A DNA stretch of 57,432 bases from a bacterium BMS3Bbin10 (GTDB lineage: Bacteria; Pseudomonadota; Alphaproteobacteria; Rhizobiales; Methyloligellaceae), in contig BDTT01000093.1 in NCBI GenBank assembly GCA_002897995.1, positions 1 to 57,432 on the forward strand. Reading direction: 5' to 3'. Below the pieces are notes generated by a model. That model saw nothing but the letters and a program-made list of their open reading frames with translations, was not told the DNA's origin and searched no databases. Shown here in pieces: positions 26,918-35,573 of this stretch. Every line of letters starts with the position of its first letter. The first letter of the stretch is position 1. The position numbers and the translations under genes were made by a program.

Positions 26918-28429
26918 TCAGCGCGCCGGCTTGCGCTTCGGCGGCGGAGGCGCCGCACCCGCTGCACCGGAGGACTGCACCGCCAGCGCCGAAGCAGCGG
27001 CGGCATTCGCCTCAGCAGGTGACCGCATCAGCAAAGGCACTCCACCATCGGGCGGCGGCAAGGAGATGGTGAGGCCCTCAATGAGACTGCCGCTCACTCC
27101 GCCAGGCGCAGTCTCCGCCGACAAGTTGGAAATAACCGGCTGTTCGAATTGGGAATTGTTTGACGCTGTCCCCGCTACCGGCAATGAGGGAGTTGCGGCC
27201 GCAACGGGTCCGCCGGCTGTCGCCTGACCGCTCGCGCCGGCTTCAGCAGCGGCCTTGGCTTCGGCTTTCGCTTTCGCGCGGCGTTCGCGTTCTATTTTAC
27301 GCCACTGGCTCACATTCTGGTTGTGTTTGGCGAGTGTGGGAGAGAAAGCGTGCCCGCCGGTCCCGTCGGCAACGAAGTAAAGATCCTTTGTGTCCGCAGG
27401 ATTTAGAACCGCCTCGATTGCCGCGCGGCCGGGGTTGGCGATCGGCGTCGGAGTGAGGCCCTTGATCTTGTATGTATTATAGGGTGTCGGCTTTTCGAGC
27501 TCACTCTTCAGGATGCCCCGGCCGAGCGAAGCTTTCCCCCCCACAAGCCCGTAAATGATGGTCGGGTCGGACTGAAGCCGAATGCCCTTTCTCAGGCGAT
27601 TTACAAAAACACCGGCAATCCGGGAGCGTTCGTCCGCGCGGGCCGTTTCCTTCTCGACTATCGAAGCCAGGATGATGGCCTCTTTCGGTGTCTTGACCGG
27701 CAAACCGGGCTGCCGCTTTTCCCATAAGCGGTTTACGAACTTGCGCTGCTCCGCCTGCATCCGGTCAATCAGCTCCTGCCGCGTCATGCCGCGCGAGAAT
27801 TTATAGGTATCGGGAAGCATACTGCCTTCGGGTGGAATTTCGGATACTTCCCCCTTGAGCATTTCATGCGCATTCAATCGAGCGACAATTTGCTCGCTGG
27901 TCAGGCCTTCTGGAATGCTGACCTTGTAAAGCACGGCGCGGCCTTCAACCAGCTTGTCGAGCACAAAGCGCATGCTGGAGCGTTTGCGTATTTCATACTC
28001 ACCCGCTTTCAACCGTTCCTGCACCTTGAAGTAGATCACACTGGCCACGAAAATCCGCCGGTCGGAGATGATGCCTTCCCGCTCCAGGCGTTCCGCTATG
28101 GCATTGACCCCTTCGCCCTTGGGAATGACAAACACAGTTGTATGTTCAAGCGGCCCGTTCTTATCGAACTGCTGTTTGGCGAAATAGAACAGACCTCCAA
28201 CACCGATCAGGCCGATGACAAGCAAACTCATCAGCCCGTTTACCAGGACAAAAATGGGATGTGTACGACGGCGCCGGCGTCCGCTCGGCGGCTCCGGCGC
28301 GCGCGCAGGCTCCAGAACTTCAGCCGGGCTGCGCGGCCGCGCATTATCATGGAGATCGTCATTGGCGGCGCTTATGGCCTGCGCCGCGCGAATGAACTCC
28401 TGATCCGGACTATCGCCGTGATTCGACAT
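26918..28429 (-). CDS. mltG: Endolytic murein transglycosylase MltG
   Basis: A 503-residue inner-membrane YceG-like protein that cleaves nascent glycan strands and helps end peptidoglycan polymerisation. A cytoplasmic N terminus ending in five arginines leads into one membrane segment (about 58-84). The LysM-like and catalytic domains follow, with ILASIVEKETARADE carrying the presumed catalytic Glu259, then RLQSDPTIIYG and YNTYKIKGLTPTPIANPG. After about residue 400 there is a low-complexity Ala/Lys/Gly/Pro tail of about 100 residues. ATG at 28429 (MSNHGDSPDQEF) is preferred over an unconserved 47-codon extension. It lies downstream of fabF on the same strand, a conserved neighbour. Confidence 0.94.
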   Translation of the reverse strand: MSNHGDSPDQEFIRAAQAISAANDDLHDNARPRSPAEVLEPARAPEPPSGRRRRRTHPIFVLVNGLMSLLVIGLIGVGGLFYFAKQQFDKNGPLEHTTVFVIPKGEGVNAIAERLEREGIISDRRIFVASVIYFKVQERLKAGEYEIRKRSSMRFVLDKLVEGRAVLYKVSIPEGLTSEQIVARLNAHEMLKGEVSEIPPEGSMLPDTYKFSRGMTRQELIDRMQAEQRKFVNRLWEKRQPGLPVKTPKEAIILASIVEKETARADERSRIAGVFVNRLRKGIRLQSDPTIIYGLVGGKASLGRGILKSELEKPTPYNTYKIKGLTPTPIANPGRAAIEAVLNPADTKDLYFVADGTGGHAFSPTLAKHNQNVSQWRKIERERRAKAKAEAKAAAEAGASGQATAGGPVAAATPSLPVAGTASNNSQFEQPVISNLSAETAPGGVSGSLIEGLTISLPPPDGGVPLLMRSPAEANAAAASALAVQSSGAAGAAPPPPKRKPAR

Positions 28430-28523
28430 AACCGACTTATACCTTTTTCCAATATGAAAGGTTCCATTGCAAATATGGCGAAAGGACGGATGACGCAGAA
28501 GGGAATGTAAGTATTTGCGGCGG

Positions 28524-29789
28524 TCAGGTTTCGACGCGGCGAAAAACAAGCGAGGCGTTCGTCCCGCCAAATCCGAAGGAATTGCTCAGGACCGTATTGA
28601 TTTCCCGCTCGCGCGCCTCATGCGGCACAAGATCGACAACGGTGGCCACCGACGGCTTGTCCAGATTAAGCGTCGGAGGCGCGACATTGTCCCGTATGGA
28701 CAATACGGAGAAGATCGCCTCGACCGCGCCGGCCGCCCCCAACAAGTGCCCGATTGCGGACTTCGTCGCCGACATCGAGAGCTTGCCGGCGGCATTGCCG
28801 AACAGCCGTTCGATGGCGGCCAGTTCGATTTCATCGCCCATCGGCGTTGATGTGCCATGAGCGTTGACATAGTCAATATCGGCAGGTTCGATGCCGGCGC
28901 GCTTTATCGCCGCCTTCATGCATCGCATCGCGCCATCCCCCGATTCCGCCGGAGCGGTGATGTGGAAGGCATCGCCGCTGAGACCATATCCTATCACTTC
29001 GCCATAAATCTTCGCGCCGCGATTGCGCGCATGCTCAAGTTCCTCCAGCACGACAATGCCCGCCCCCTCGCCCATAACAAATCCGTCACGGTCTTCATCA
29101 TAGGGGCGCGAAGCGCGCTCCGGCTCATCGTTGAAATGTGTCGAAAGCGCCCGGCAGGCGGCAAACCCGGCGATCGACAGGCGGCAAACCGGCGACTCCG
29201 CGCCTCCGGCAACCATCACATCGGCATCATCCAGCGCAATAAGCCGCGCGGCATCGCCAACCGCATGGGTGCCTGTCGAACAGGCCGTCACCACCGCGTG
29301 GTTGGGGCCCTTTAACTGATGACGAATGGAGACATAGCCGGAACACAGATTGATCAAGCGGCCGGGAATAAAGAATGGGCTGACCCGCCGCGGGCCTTTT
29401 TCCGCCAGCAGCAGCGAGGTTTTCTCAATGCCCTGCAGCCCGCCGATACCTGAACCGATCAAAACGCCGGAACGCGCCTGATCGTCATAACTTTCCGGGT
29501 GCCAGTCCGCGTCGTCAAGGGCTTGCGCGGCGGCGGCCACGGCAAAGATTATGAAGTCATCGACCTTGCGCTGATCCTTCGGCTCCATCCAGTCGTCGGG
29601 ATTAAAGCTGTTGCCGGACCCGTCACCGCGCGGAATTTCGCACGCAACCTGGCAGGACAAATCCGAAACGTCGAAGGATTCGATACGGCGTGCGGTATTT
29701 TCGCCCGCAATAAGGCGCGACCAGGACTCTTCAACCCCGCAGCCAAGGGGCGAAACCAATCCCAGTCCCGTAATGACAACACGTCGCAT
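28524..29789 (-). CDS. fabF: 3-oxoacyl-[ACP] synthase II (FabF)
   Basis: A 421-residue condensing enzyme elongating acyl-ACP with malonyl-ACP in type II fatty-acid synthesis. The thiolase-fold triad is complete: Cys170 in NHAVVTACSTGTHAVG, the first His in VNAHGTSTPMGDEIE and the second in ATKSAIGHLLGAAGA. The start MRRVVITGLGLVSPLG is the family start. It lies downstream of acpP on the same strand, but the usual short gap is here 434 bp because a small IS-derived element is inserted. Read-through from acpP may therefore be altered. Confidence 0.97.
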   Translation of the reverse strand: MRRVVITGLGLVSPLGCGVEESWSRLIAGENTARRIESFDVSDLSCQVACEIPRGDGSGNSFNPDDWMEPKDQRKVDDFIIFAVAAAAQALDDADWHPESYDDQARSGVLIGSGIGGLQGIEKTSLLLAEKGPRRVSPFFIPGRLINLCSGYVSIRHQLKGPNHAVVTACSTGTHAVGDAARLIALDDADVMVAGGAESPVCRLSIAGFAACRALSTHFNDEPERASRPYDEDRDGFVMGEGAGIVVLEELEHARNRGAKIYGEVIGYGLSGDAFHITAPAESGDGAMRCMKAAIKRAGIEPADIDYVNAHGTSTPMGDEIELAAIERLFGNAAGKLSMSATKSAIGHLLGAAGAVEAIFSVLSIRDNVAPPTLNLDKPSVATVVDLVPHEAREREINTVLSNSFGFGGTNASLVFRRVET

Positions 29790-29894
29790 AATCGTTCAAT
29801 CCACCTGAGCAGACACGCGGTTTCCCCACAAATCGCGCGACTGGAATCCGGACATGCCTGATAGCGGCCGCAACAAGCCCCAACCGTTCCAGCC

Positions 29895-30165
29895 CTAGGG
29901 TCAGGACTCATTAATGGTATGCAATTGCGTTTCTTCAGGAGGGTCCGAATACTGGAAAACAAGCGCAAGATCAGGCTCATGCCTTTTCAAGTATTGTCTG
30001 GCAGTAGGCGGGCCCTCCTGAACAAACCCTGCGGGCGTGATGGATTTTGCCCCTGAGTGCATTGGAAAGGCTTGAAAACCGGGCAGGTTATCTCAAGCCT
30101 TTCCGCTTTCTCAGCGGCAAGATCCATTACGCATAATGGATACCATTAATGGATCCTGACCCTAG
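29895..30165. mobile_element. MITE-like element with 22-bp terminal inverted repeats and CTAG target duplication
   Basis: A 263-bp element (29899-30161) lies between acpP and fabF. Its left end GGTCAGGACTCATTAATGGT(AT) and the reverse complement of its right end (30140-30161) agree at 20 of 22 bases; similarity continues imperfectly inwards to about 32 bp. The direct repeat CTAG flanks both ends (29895-29898 and 30162-30165), which looks like a 4-bp target duplication. Inside are a hairpin pairing AAAGGCTTGA with TCAAGCCTTT (around 30067-30106) and no transposase-sized ORF. On the minus strand the left end reads INES-stop, reminiscent of a transposase C terminus, so it may be a deletion derivative of a full IS. 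CTAG-type duplication suggests the IS5 family; that is inference. Confidence 0.75.
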
Positions 30166-30223
30166 TGTCTTAGAGGATATTCAGCTTGGTGTCTTCTGAG
30201 GATCGGCACTGCCGAAAAAAAGA

Positions 30224-30460
30224 CTAGGAGCTGTTCTTCTCGAGAAATTTGACGGCGTCGCCAACCGTCAAAATAGTTTCCGCGGCATCATCCGGTATTT
30301 CGCAACCGAATTCTTCCTCGAAAGCCATCACCAGCTCAACCGTATCAAGACTGTCTGCTCCAAGATCGTCGATAAAACTGGCGCCTTCGGACACTTTGCC
30401 CGCCTCGACACCCAGATGTTCAACGACGATTTTGCTTACGCGTTCTGCAATGTCACTCAT
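30224..30460 (-). CDS. acpP: Acyl carrier protein
   Basis: A 78-residue acidic four-helix carrier of growing acyl chains in fatty-acid and lipid A synthesis. The phosphopantetheine site is [18 protein letters not shown], with Ser37 of the DSL motif. The sequence [18 protein letters not shown] matches alphaproteobacterial AcpP throughout. It lies between fabG upstream (238-bp gap) and fabF downstream on the same strand. The spacing to fabF is enlarged by the inserted element. Confidence 0.98.
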   Translation of the reverse strand: MSDIAERVSKIVVEHLGVEAGKVSEGASFIDDLGADSLDTVELVMAFEEEFGCEIPDDAAETILTVGDAVKFLEKNSS

Positions 30461-30698
30461 ATTCTTGCCTCACCATAGCCGTTCTCAATTCCCGTCATAT
30501 CGCGTCTTGTGAAAAGTTCAAGCTGCGATACTCCAAATTCAGCATTAAGCCAAGCGGCTGGTTCCCCGGAAATTGGACAGCTGGCTGCCCCTCGTTTCAA
30601 CTGAGTGGCCGCTAGTTAACACAATTTTTTCTGGATGACCAGAAACCCCTATGCGGTCCAAACCATGCCAATTCAGGCGCATTGGCCGTACAAATAAT

Positions 30699-31436
30699 CT
30701 ACACCATCACCATGCCGCCATTCACATGAATGGTGTGGCCCGTTACGTAACCGGCCTCATCGCTCGCCAGGTAGAGCGCCGCTGACGCCACATCCTCCGG
30801 CTTGCCGAAATTGCTTGCCGGAATCGCACTGGCGATAGCCGCCAACTGCTTTTCGTTCAATGCCGCCGTCATGGGTGTCTCAATAAATCCCGGCGCAATG
30901 CAATTCGCCGTAATACCGCGTGTCGCCACCTCCCGGGCAAGCGACTTTGTCATACCGATCAATCCGGCCTTGGAAGCGGAATAGTTTGCCTGGCCGGGAT
31001 TGCCGATCATGCCGCTGATCGAGGCGATGTTGACGACGCGCCCGTAGCGGCGGCGCATCATGCCCCGCAACGCACCCCGGGTCAGCGAAAACACCGACGT
31101 CAGGTTGATCTCAATGACATCATCCCACTCTTCATCGCTCATGCGCAAATAGAGGTTGTCCCTGGTGATGCCCGCATTGTTGACCAGAATGTCCAGTTGC
31201 CCGAGCGTCTCGTCAGCCTGCGTGGCCAGCTTCGCGACGGCCTCCCGGTCGCGCAGATCACATGGCAGCGTGTAAACACGCTCGCCCAGCTCGTCCGCCA
31301 ACTCTTTCAGACGTTCCTCGCGTGTGCCGGAAATTGCCACGGTTGCACCGGCGCGATGCAGATCGCGTGCGATCGCGGCTCCGATGCCACCGCTTGCACC
31401 GGTAACCAGCGCTCCCTTGCCGGTTAAATCAAACAT
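30699..31436 (-). CDS. fabG: 3-oxoacyl-[ACP] reductase FabG
   Basis: A 245-residue NADPH-dependent short-chain reductase, carrying out the first reduction of each elongation cycle. The glycine motif VTGASGGIGAAIARDL (11-26), the NNAG motif and the catalytic set Ser139, Tyr152, Lys156 in NIASISGMIGNPGQANYSAS-K are present. The C terminus YVTGHTIHVNGGMVMV is typical of true FabG and ends without extension. It follows fabD by 17 bp, so fabD-fabG are one unit; the 238-bp gap to acpP suggests acpP has its own promoter. Confidence 0.97.
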   Translation of the reverse strand: MFDLTGKGALVTGASGGIGAAIARDLHRAGATVAISGTREERLKELADELGERVYTLPCDLRDREAVAKLATQADETLGQLDILVNNAGITRDNLYLRMSDEEWDDVIEINLTSVFSLTRGALRGMMRRRYGRVVNIASISGMIGNPGQANYSASKAGLIGMTKSLAREVATRGITANCIAPGFIETPMTAALNEKQLAAIASAIPASNFGKPEDVASAALYLASDEAGYVTGHTIHVNGGMVMV

Positions 31437-31453
31437 GTACCGATCCCCTTACC

Positions 31454-32407
31454 TCAAGCGCCCGCCGTGAGGGCTTGCGCCGCCGCATCTATCTCGTCCG
31501 GCGTACCAACAGGTTTTGCTTCCAGAGAGCGCTCAATGCGCCTTGCCAGCCCGGTCAGCACCCTCCCCGAGCCAATTTCGTAAAGCGTCGTGACGCCGGC
31601 CCCCGCCATATAGGCCACAGACTCCCGCCACCGCACAAGACCCGTGACCTGTTCCACCAGGCGAGCCCGAATATCCTCCGGATCGCAAATCTCTCCGGCC
31701 ACCACATTCGCGATCAGCGGCACGGCCGGAGCCCTGATTTCAACCCCCGCCAGCGATCCCGCCATGACGTCCGCCGCGGGCTGCATCAACGCACAATGAA
31801 ACGGGGCGCTCACCGGAAGCAGCACGGCACGGCGCGCGCCAAATTCAGACGCCATCTCGACGGCGCGCTCCACCGCCGCCCTGGTCCCCGATACAACGAC
31901 TTGCCCCGGCGCATTGTCGTTTGCGGCCTGACAGACATCGCCTTGCGCGGCGGCCTCGGCCAGTTTGCGCGCATCCGCCATATCCAGCCCCAGAAGCGCG
32001 GCCATCGCGCCTTCGCCAACGGGCACCGCGGCCTGCATGGCCTGGCCGCGTATTTTCAGCAAACGCGCCGTATCGGCGAGGCTCAGGGACCCGGCGGCGC
32101 AAAGCGCGGAATATTCGCCCAGCGAGTGTCCCGCGACGAATTTTGCCTTGTCTTTGAGAAAAATACCCTTGTCGCGTTCAAGCACGCGCATCAGCGCCAG
32201 CGAAACGGCCATCAAGGCCGGCTGCGCGTTTTCGGTCAGCGTCAAGGTATCGGCCGGGCCGTCCCATATGATCTGCGAAAGATTCTGGCCGAGTGCTTCG
32301 TCGACCTCCTCGAAAACGAGCCGCGCACTCTCATAGGCCTGGGCCAGTTCGGCGCCCATGCCGACCTGCTGGCTCCCCTGTCCAGGAAAAGTGAATGCAA
32401 CGCTCAT
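31454..32407 (-). CDS. fabD: Malonyl-CoA:ACP transacylase FabD
   Basis: A 317-residue enzyme loading malonyl groups from CoA onto ACP. It has the family opening FTFPGQGSQQVGMGAEL, the nucleophile elbow AGHSLGEYSAL with Ser95, and the SAPFHCALM catalytic-histidine motif. The start at 32407 is directly before the conserved strand. It is the first gene of the minus-strand fab run and divergent from rpsF across 362 bp. Confidence 0.97.
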   Translation of the reverse strand: MSVAFTFPGQGSQQVGMGAELAQAYESARLVFEEVDEALGQNLSQIIWDGPADTLTLTENAQPALMAVSLALMRVLERDKGIFLKDKAKFVAGHSLGEYSALCAAGSLSLADTARLLKIRGQAMQAAVPVGEGAMAALLGLDMADARKLAEAAAQGDVCQAANDNAPGQVVVSGTRAAVERAVEMASEFGARRAVLLPVSAPFHCALMQPAADVMAGSLAGVEIRAPAVPLIANVVAGEICDPEDIRARLVEQVTGLVRWRESVAYMAGAGVTTLYEIGSGRVLTGLARRIERSLEAKPVGTPDEIDAAAQALTAGA

Positions 32408-32769
32408 TCAGGCATACCGGGTGGATTGGTGCCGGAGGCGATAACCCGCCATTCCGGATGCGAATTTTCGCGCCAAAAACACCGTTTCACCAGGTCCTGT
32501 CAAGCGCCGCATCGCCATATTGCCGGCCGCAACGCGCAATCGCCATAAACCAGCGCCCCTTCGCGGCAGCTTTACAGGTTGCAATGGACCGGCAAATGCG
32601 TATAAGTGCGCCGCATCACAGGCCCCGGCCGGAGGCTGAACGGAAGGCGTGAGCTTTCCCCTGTTTCCGCTCTTTCGGGTCAACTTTTGAGCCTTTCCTG
32701 AATGACTATTGGGGCTCAAAGAGGCTTAGCGCCCGGGCCAGGCGTAATATTAAGGAAAGGCAGCGATTT
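32408..32769. other. fabD-rpsF divergent intergenic region
   Basis: This 362-bp spacer must hold the promoters for the fabD operon (leftward) and the rpsF operon (rightward). Short ORFs cross it but none resembles a protein family. The rightmost 90 bp form a structured leader for rpsF, described separately. I see no well-matched sigma-70 hexamer pair. Confidence 0.45.
32683..32761 (+). promoter_or_regulatory. Candidate structured leader of rpsF with mutually exclusive pairings
   Basis: Two perfect pairings compete. TTTGAGCC (32686-32693) pairs with GGCTCAAA (32713-32720). GCCTTTCCT (32691-32699) pairs over all 9 bases with AGGAAAGGC (32753-32761), which contains the rpsF Shine-Dalgarno AGGAAAGG located 9 nt before the ATG. 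The shared GCC at 32691-32693 means both stems cannot form fully at once. This is the layout of an autoregulatory ribosomal-protein leader; bS6:bS18 leaders are known in several phyla, but I did not find their conserved CCG signature with certainty. Confidence 0.5.
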
Positions 32770-33285
32770 ATGCCACTCTACGAACACATATTCCTCGGCC
32801 GCCAGGATATTTCCGCGCAGCAATTCGAGGGATTGATCGAAACCTACCAGACCATAATCACGGAAAATGGCGGATCGGTCGCCAAGACGGAATATTGGGG
32901 CCCCAAAATCCTGGCCTACAAGATCAAGAAGAACCGGAAAGCCCATTTTGCCCTCATGGACATTGACGCGCCGCATGAAGCCGTTGCGGAGATGGAGCGG
33001 CAGATGGGAATTTCCACGGACGTCATTCGCTTTTTGACTCTGCGGGTTGACGAGCACGAGACCGGGCCATCGGCGATGATGAAGCGCGGCGACCGCGATG
33101 ACCGGCGCGGCGGGCGGCGTGACCGCGATGGCGGCCGGCGCGAGCGCGGTGGCGCACCCCGCCCAAGAGATCGCGGCGCCGAGACGCCGACGGTACAGGC
33201 AAAAGACAGCAACGCCGAATCATCCGCTGACAAAAGCGATGCCGGCAAGGCTGCCGAAGGCGGCGACGCCAAGGCTGAGGAGTAA
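32770..33285 (+). CDS. rpsF: Small ribosomal subunit protein bS6
   Basis: A 171-residue bS6; the ribosomal core is residues 1 to about 97 ([50 protein letters not shown]). It pairs with bS18 on the 30S platform. After the core comes an unusually long two-part tail: a basic Arg/Gly/Asp-rich stretch (about 105-137) and an acidic Ala/Glu/Asp/Lys stretch (138-171). The ATG has a strong AGGAAAGG site inside a possible regulatory stem. rpsR follows after 3 bp. Extended bS6 tails are common in alphaproteobacteria, but their role is not known to me. Confidence 0.97.
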   Translation: MPLYEHIFLGRQDISAQQFEGLIETYQTIITENGGSVAKTEYWGPKILAYKIKKNRKAHFALMDIDAPHEAVAEMERQMGISTDVIRFLTLRVDEHETGPSAMMKRGDRDDRRGGRRDRDGGRRERGGAPRPRDRGAETPTVQAKDSNAESSADKSDAGKAAEGGDAKAEE

Positions 33286-33288
33286 GAC

Positions 33289-33528
33289 ATGGCCCCTTCA
33301 CCTGGACGCCGTCCGTTCTATCGCAGGCGCAAGACATGTCCGTTCTCCAGCGACTCGGCGCCGAAGATCGACCACAAGGATATCCGCTTGCTGCAGCGCT
33401 ATGTTTCCGAGCGCGGCAAGATCGTACCGAGCCGGATCACGGCCGTGTCCGCGAAGAAACAAAGAGAACTGGCGAAAGCCATCAAACGCGCCCGTTTTCT
33501 TGGTCTTGTGCCCTATCTGATAAAGTAG
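33289..33528 (+). CDS. rpsR: Small ribosomal subunit protein bS18
   Basis: A 79-residue bS18, highly basic, with [15 protein letters not shown] at the N terminus, the core [40 protein letters not shown] and ending [13 protein letters not shown]. It forms a heterodimer with bS6 that assembles on the central domain of 16S rRNA. It starts 3 bp after rpsF and is in the same operon. Confidence 0.98.
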   Translation: MAPSPGRRPFYRRRKTCPFSSDSAPKIDHKDIRLLQRYVSERGKIVPSRITAVSAKKQRELAKAIKRARFLGLVPYLIK

Positions 33529-33638
33529 CCGAGACCTGATAAAACAGACTGGGGCCGGCGCGGGCACAGTCGACTGGTTGGGGTGGCAGATGATTGACCG
33601 CCTCTAACCGCACTTATTAAGGCGGGACAGCTTACGGC

Positions 33639-34622
33639 ATGAATTCACCATTCCTTATAGGCATTGGCGCGGGGCTTGTGTCCGCGGTTCTGTTCGCATC
33701 GACAATGACCGGGTCGGCGCTGGCAATGATGCTCTTTTATATCACCGCCCTGCCCGGATTTCTTGCCGGGCTGGGTTGGGGAACGACCGCCGCGATAACC
33801 GCGGCCGTGACCGGCACGGCGCTCACTGCCGTTCTGCTGGCGCCGCTCGCCGGCCTTGGCTATTTCCTGACGCTCGGGCTTCCGATTGCCATATTGTGCC
33901 ATCTGGCGCTGCTTGCCCGTCCGGGAAACAAAACGGGCGGAGACAGCGGCCAGGCCGCCGCCATGGAATGGTATCCCCCTGGGCGAATTATTGCCTGGAC
34001 CGCGTTGATGGCCGGTGGCGTGGCGGCATTGAGCGTTCCGTTATTCGGGATGGATGTGGAAACATACCGGGCCAATCTTCAGCAGATCCTGGACAAGACC
34101 TTCCTCAATCAACTGCCTGGAGGCACACCCCCAGGCATGAGCAAGGAGCAGATGGGGCCGGTTATCGAGCTTCTCATCCGCGCACTACCGGCTGCCTCGG
34201 CCATCGTGTGGCTCGCGATCATGCTCTTGAATATGTGGACCGCCGCCAAAATCGCGGCCGCATCCGGCCGCTTGATCCGCCCCTGGCCGGACCTGACAAT
34301 GATGAGCTATCCGGGGCCGCTCGCGCTCGGGTTTGTGGCCGCGCTGCTTGGCACCTTCACACCCGGCATACTCGGTATTGTCGCGACCGGTTTTGCGGGC
34401 GCGTTTCTGGTGGCCTATGTCCTGCTCGGCCTTGTGGTGCTGCATGTCATGGCGCGCCAGTCTCCCTTCCGGCACATCATTATCGGAACCCTGTATCTCG
34501 GAATATTTCTGTTTGGCTGGGTCGCCCTGGTCGTCGCCATGATTGGTATCGGCGACCCCATTTTCAAACTAAGGGAGCGAACCCTTGGCAAGAACACGAA
34601 CCCGCCGCCTGACAATGACTAA
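33639..34622 (+). CDS. DUF2232 family multi-pass membrane protein
   Basis: A 327-residue integral membrane protein of unknown function. About eight hydrophobic segments can be counted, including SAVLFASTMTGSALAMMLFY near the N terminus and IGTLYLGIFLFGWVALVVAM near the C terminus. In alphaproteobacteria this family sits between rpsR and rplI, as here (110 bp after rpsR, 43 bp before rplI). No catalytic motif is visible. Family assignment rests on position and topology, not on a diagnostic motif. Confidence 0.8.
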   Translation: MNSPFLIGIGAGLVSAVLFASTMTGSALAMMLFYITALPGFLAGLGWGTTAAITAAVTGTALTAVLLAPLAGLGYFLTLGLPIAILCHLALLARPGNKTGGDSGQAAAMEWYPPGRIIAWTALMAGGVAALSVPLFGMDVETYRANLQQILDKTFLNQLPGGTPPGMSKEQMGPVIELLIRALPAASAIVWLAIMLLNMWTAAKIAAASGRLIRPWPDLTMMSYPGPLALGFVAALLGTFTPGILGIVATGFAGAFLVAYVLLGLVVLHVMARQSPFRHIIIGTLYLGIFLFGWVALVVAMIGIGDPIFKLRERTLGKNTNPPPDND

Positions 34623-34665
34623 GAAATAAAGAGACAAACGATCCAAACCTCCATGGAGAGAACCA

Positions 34666-35367
34666 ATGCAAGTCATATTGCTTGAGCGAATCGGAAAGCT
34701 CGGACAGATGGGCGATACCGTTACCGTCAAGGACGGATACGCCCGCAACTATCTGCTGCCACAGGGCAAGGCACTGCGGGCATCGGAGACCAACAAGCTG
34801 CGCTTCGAACAGGATCGCGTGCAGCTTGAAGCCCGCAATCTGGAGCTTAAGAAAGAAGCCGACAGCGTTGCTGAAAAGCTGAACGGCCAAATTTTCATTG
34901 CCATTCGCCAGGCCGGCGACACGGGCCAGCTCTATGGTTCGGTCTCCACCCGTGACATTGCCGCTATCGTAACCGAGGCCGGCTATTCCATCTCCCGCAA
35001 CCAGGCACAGCTCGACACGGCCATCAAGAATCTCGGCCTCCACCCGGTCAGCATCACGCTCCACCCGGAAGTCATCGTGTCGGTCACCGTCAATGTGGCG
35101 CGCTCCGAGGAAGAAGCCAGACGCCAGGCCCGCGGCGAAGACGTCACCGCGCAGGACGATGACTTCGAGGACCAGGACGCAATTTCCACAGAAGAAGTCT
35201 TCGAGGATGAAGAGCTGTCCAAACAGGCGGAAGAAGCGCTTGAAGCGGAAGCCGATTTGGATAGCGCGGAAACGTCCGCGCAAGAGTCTGGAGCAGATAG
35301 CGGAGATACGTCCCGGGATGCGGCAAAAGACGAGCCCGATGAGGAAGCGGCCGGAAAGGAAGATTAG
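34666..35367 (+). CDS. rplI: Large ribosomal subunit protein bL9 with long acidic tail
   Basis: A 233-residue bL9. The N domain carries the diagnostic [19 protein letters not shown] and [16 protein letters not shown], followed by the long connecting helix and the C domain ([40 protein letters not shown]), ending near residue 148. The remaining roughly 80 residues are an almost purely acidic low-complexity tail rich in Glu, Asp, Ser and Ala. The usual length is about 150-200. bL9 helps maintain translation fidelity and ribosome spacing. It is the last gene of the rpsF operon; a 6-bp GC hairpin without a U tract follows the stop (35368-35383). Confidence 0.96.
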   Translation: MQVILLERIGKLGQMGDTVTVKDGYARNYLLPQGKALRASETNKLRFEQDRVQLEARNLELKKEADSVAEKLNGQIFIAIRQAGDTGQLYGSVSTRDIAAIVTEAGYSISRNQAQLDTAIKNLGLHPVSITLHPEVIVSVTVNVARSEEEARRQARGEDVTAQDDDFEDQDAISTEEVFEDEELSKQAEEALEAEADLDSAETSAQESGADSGDTSRDAAKDEPDEEAAGKED

Positions 35368-35573
35368 TCTCTCCGGCGAGAGACCGGGACAAACCCCGAT
35401 TCAGGACGTGCAATCCCGCAACAGGCGCGCGCGTAAATTCCCGCTCCTGATTCGGCGCCGCAGCGCAAGCTCAGGTTTGACAAATTCCCGTAATACACAG
35501 AATGCGAGAATTTATCGTCTGACCGGCGCTCTTTGAGATTTCGCGAATCAATTTTGGGCGTATTGTCCAAACA

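Noticed and set aside
35368-35383. Hairpin TCTCTC-CGGC-GAGAGA after rplI as an intrinsic terminator
   Set aside because: The stem is only 6 bp and no T tract follows; it may still stabilise the 3' end, but I do not call a terminator.
35477-35510. TTGACA upstream of dnaB as a promoter
   Set aside because: The -35 hexamer is perfect but no acceptable -10 lies 16-18 bp downstream.
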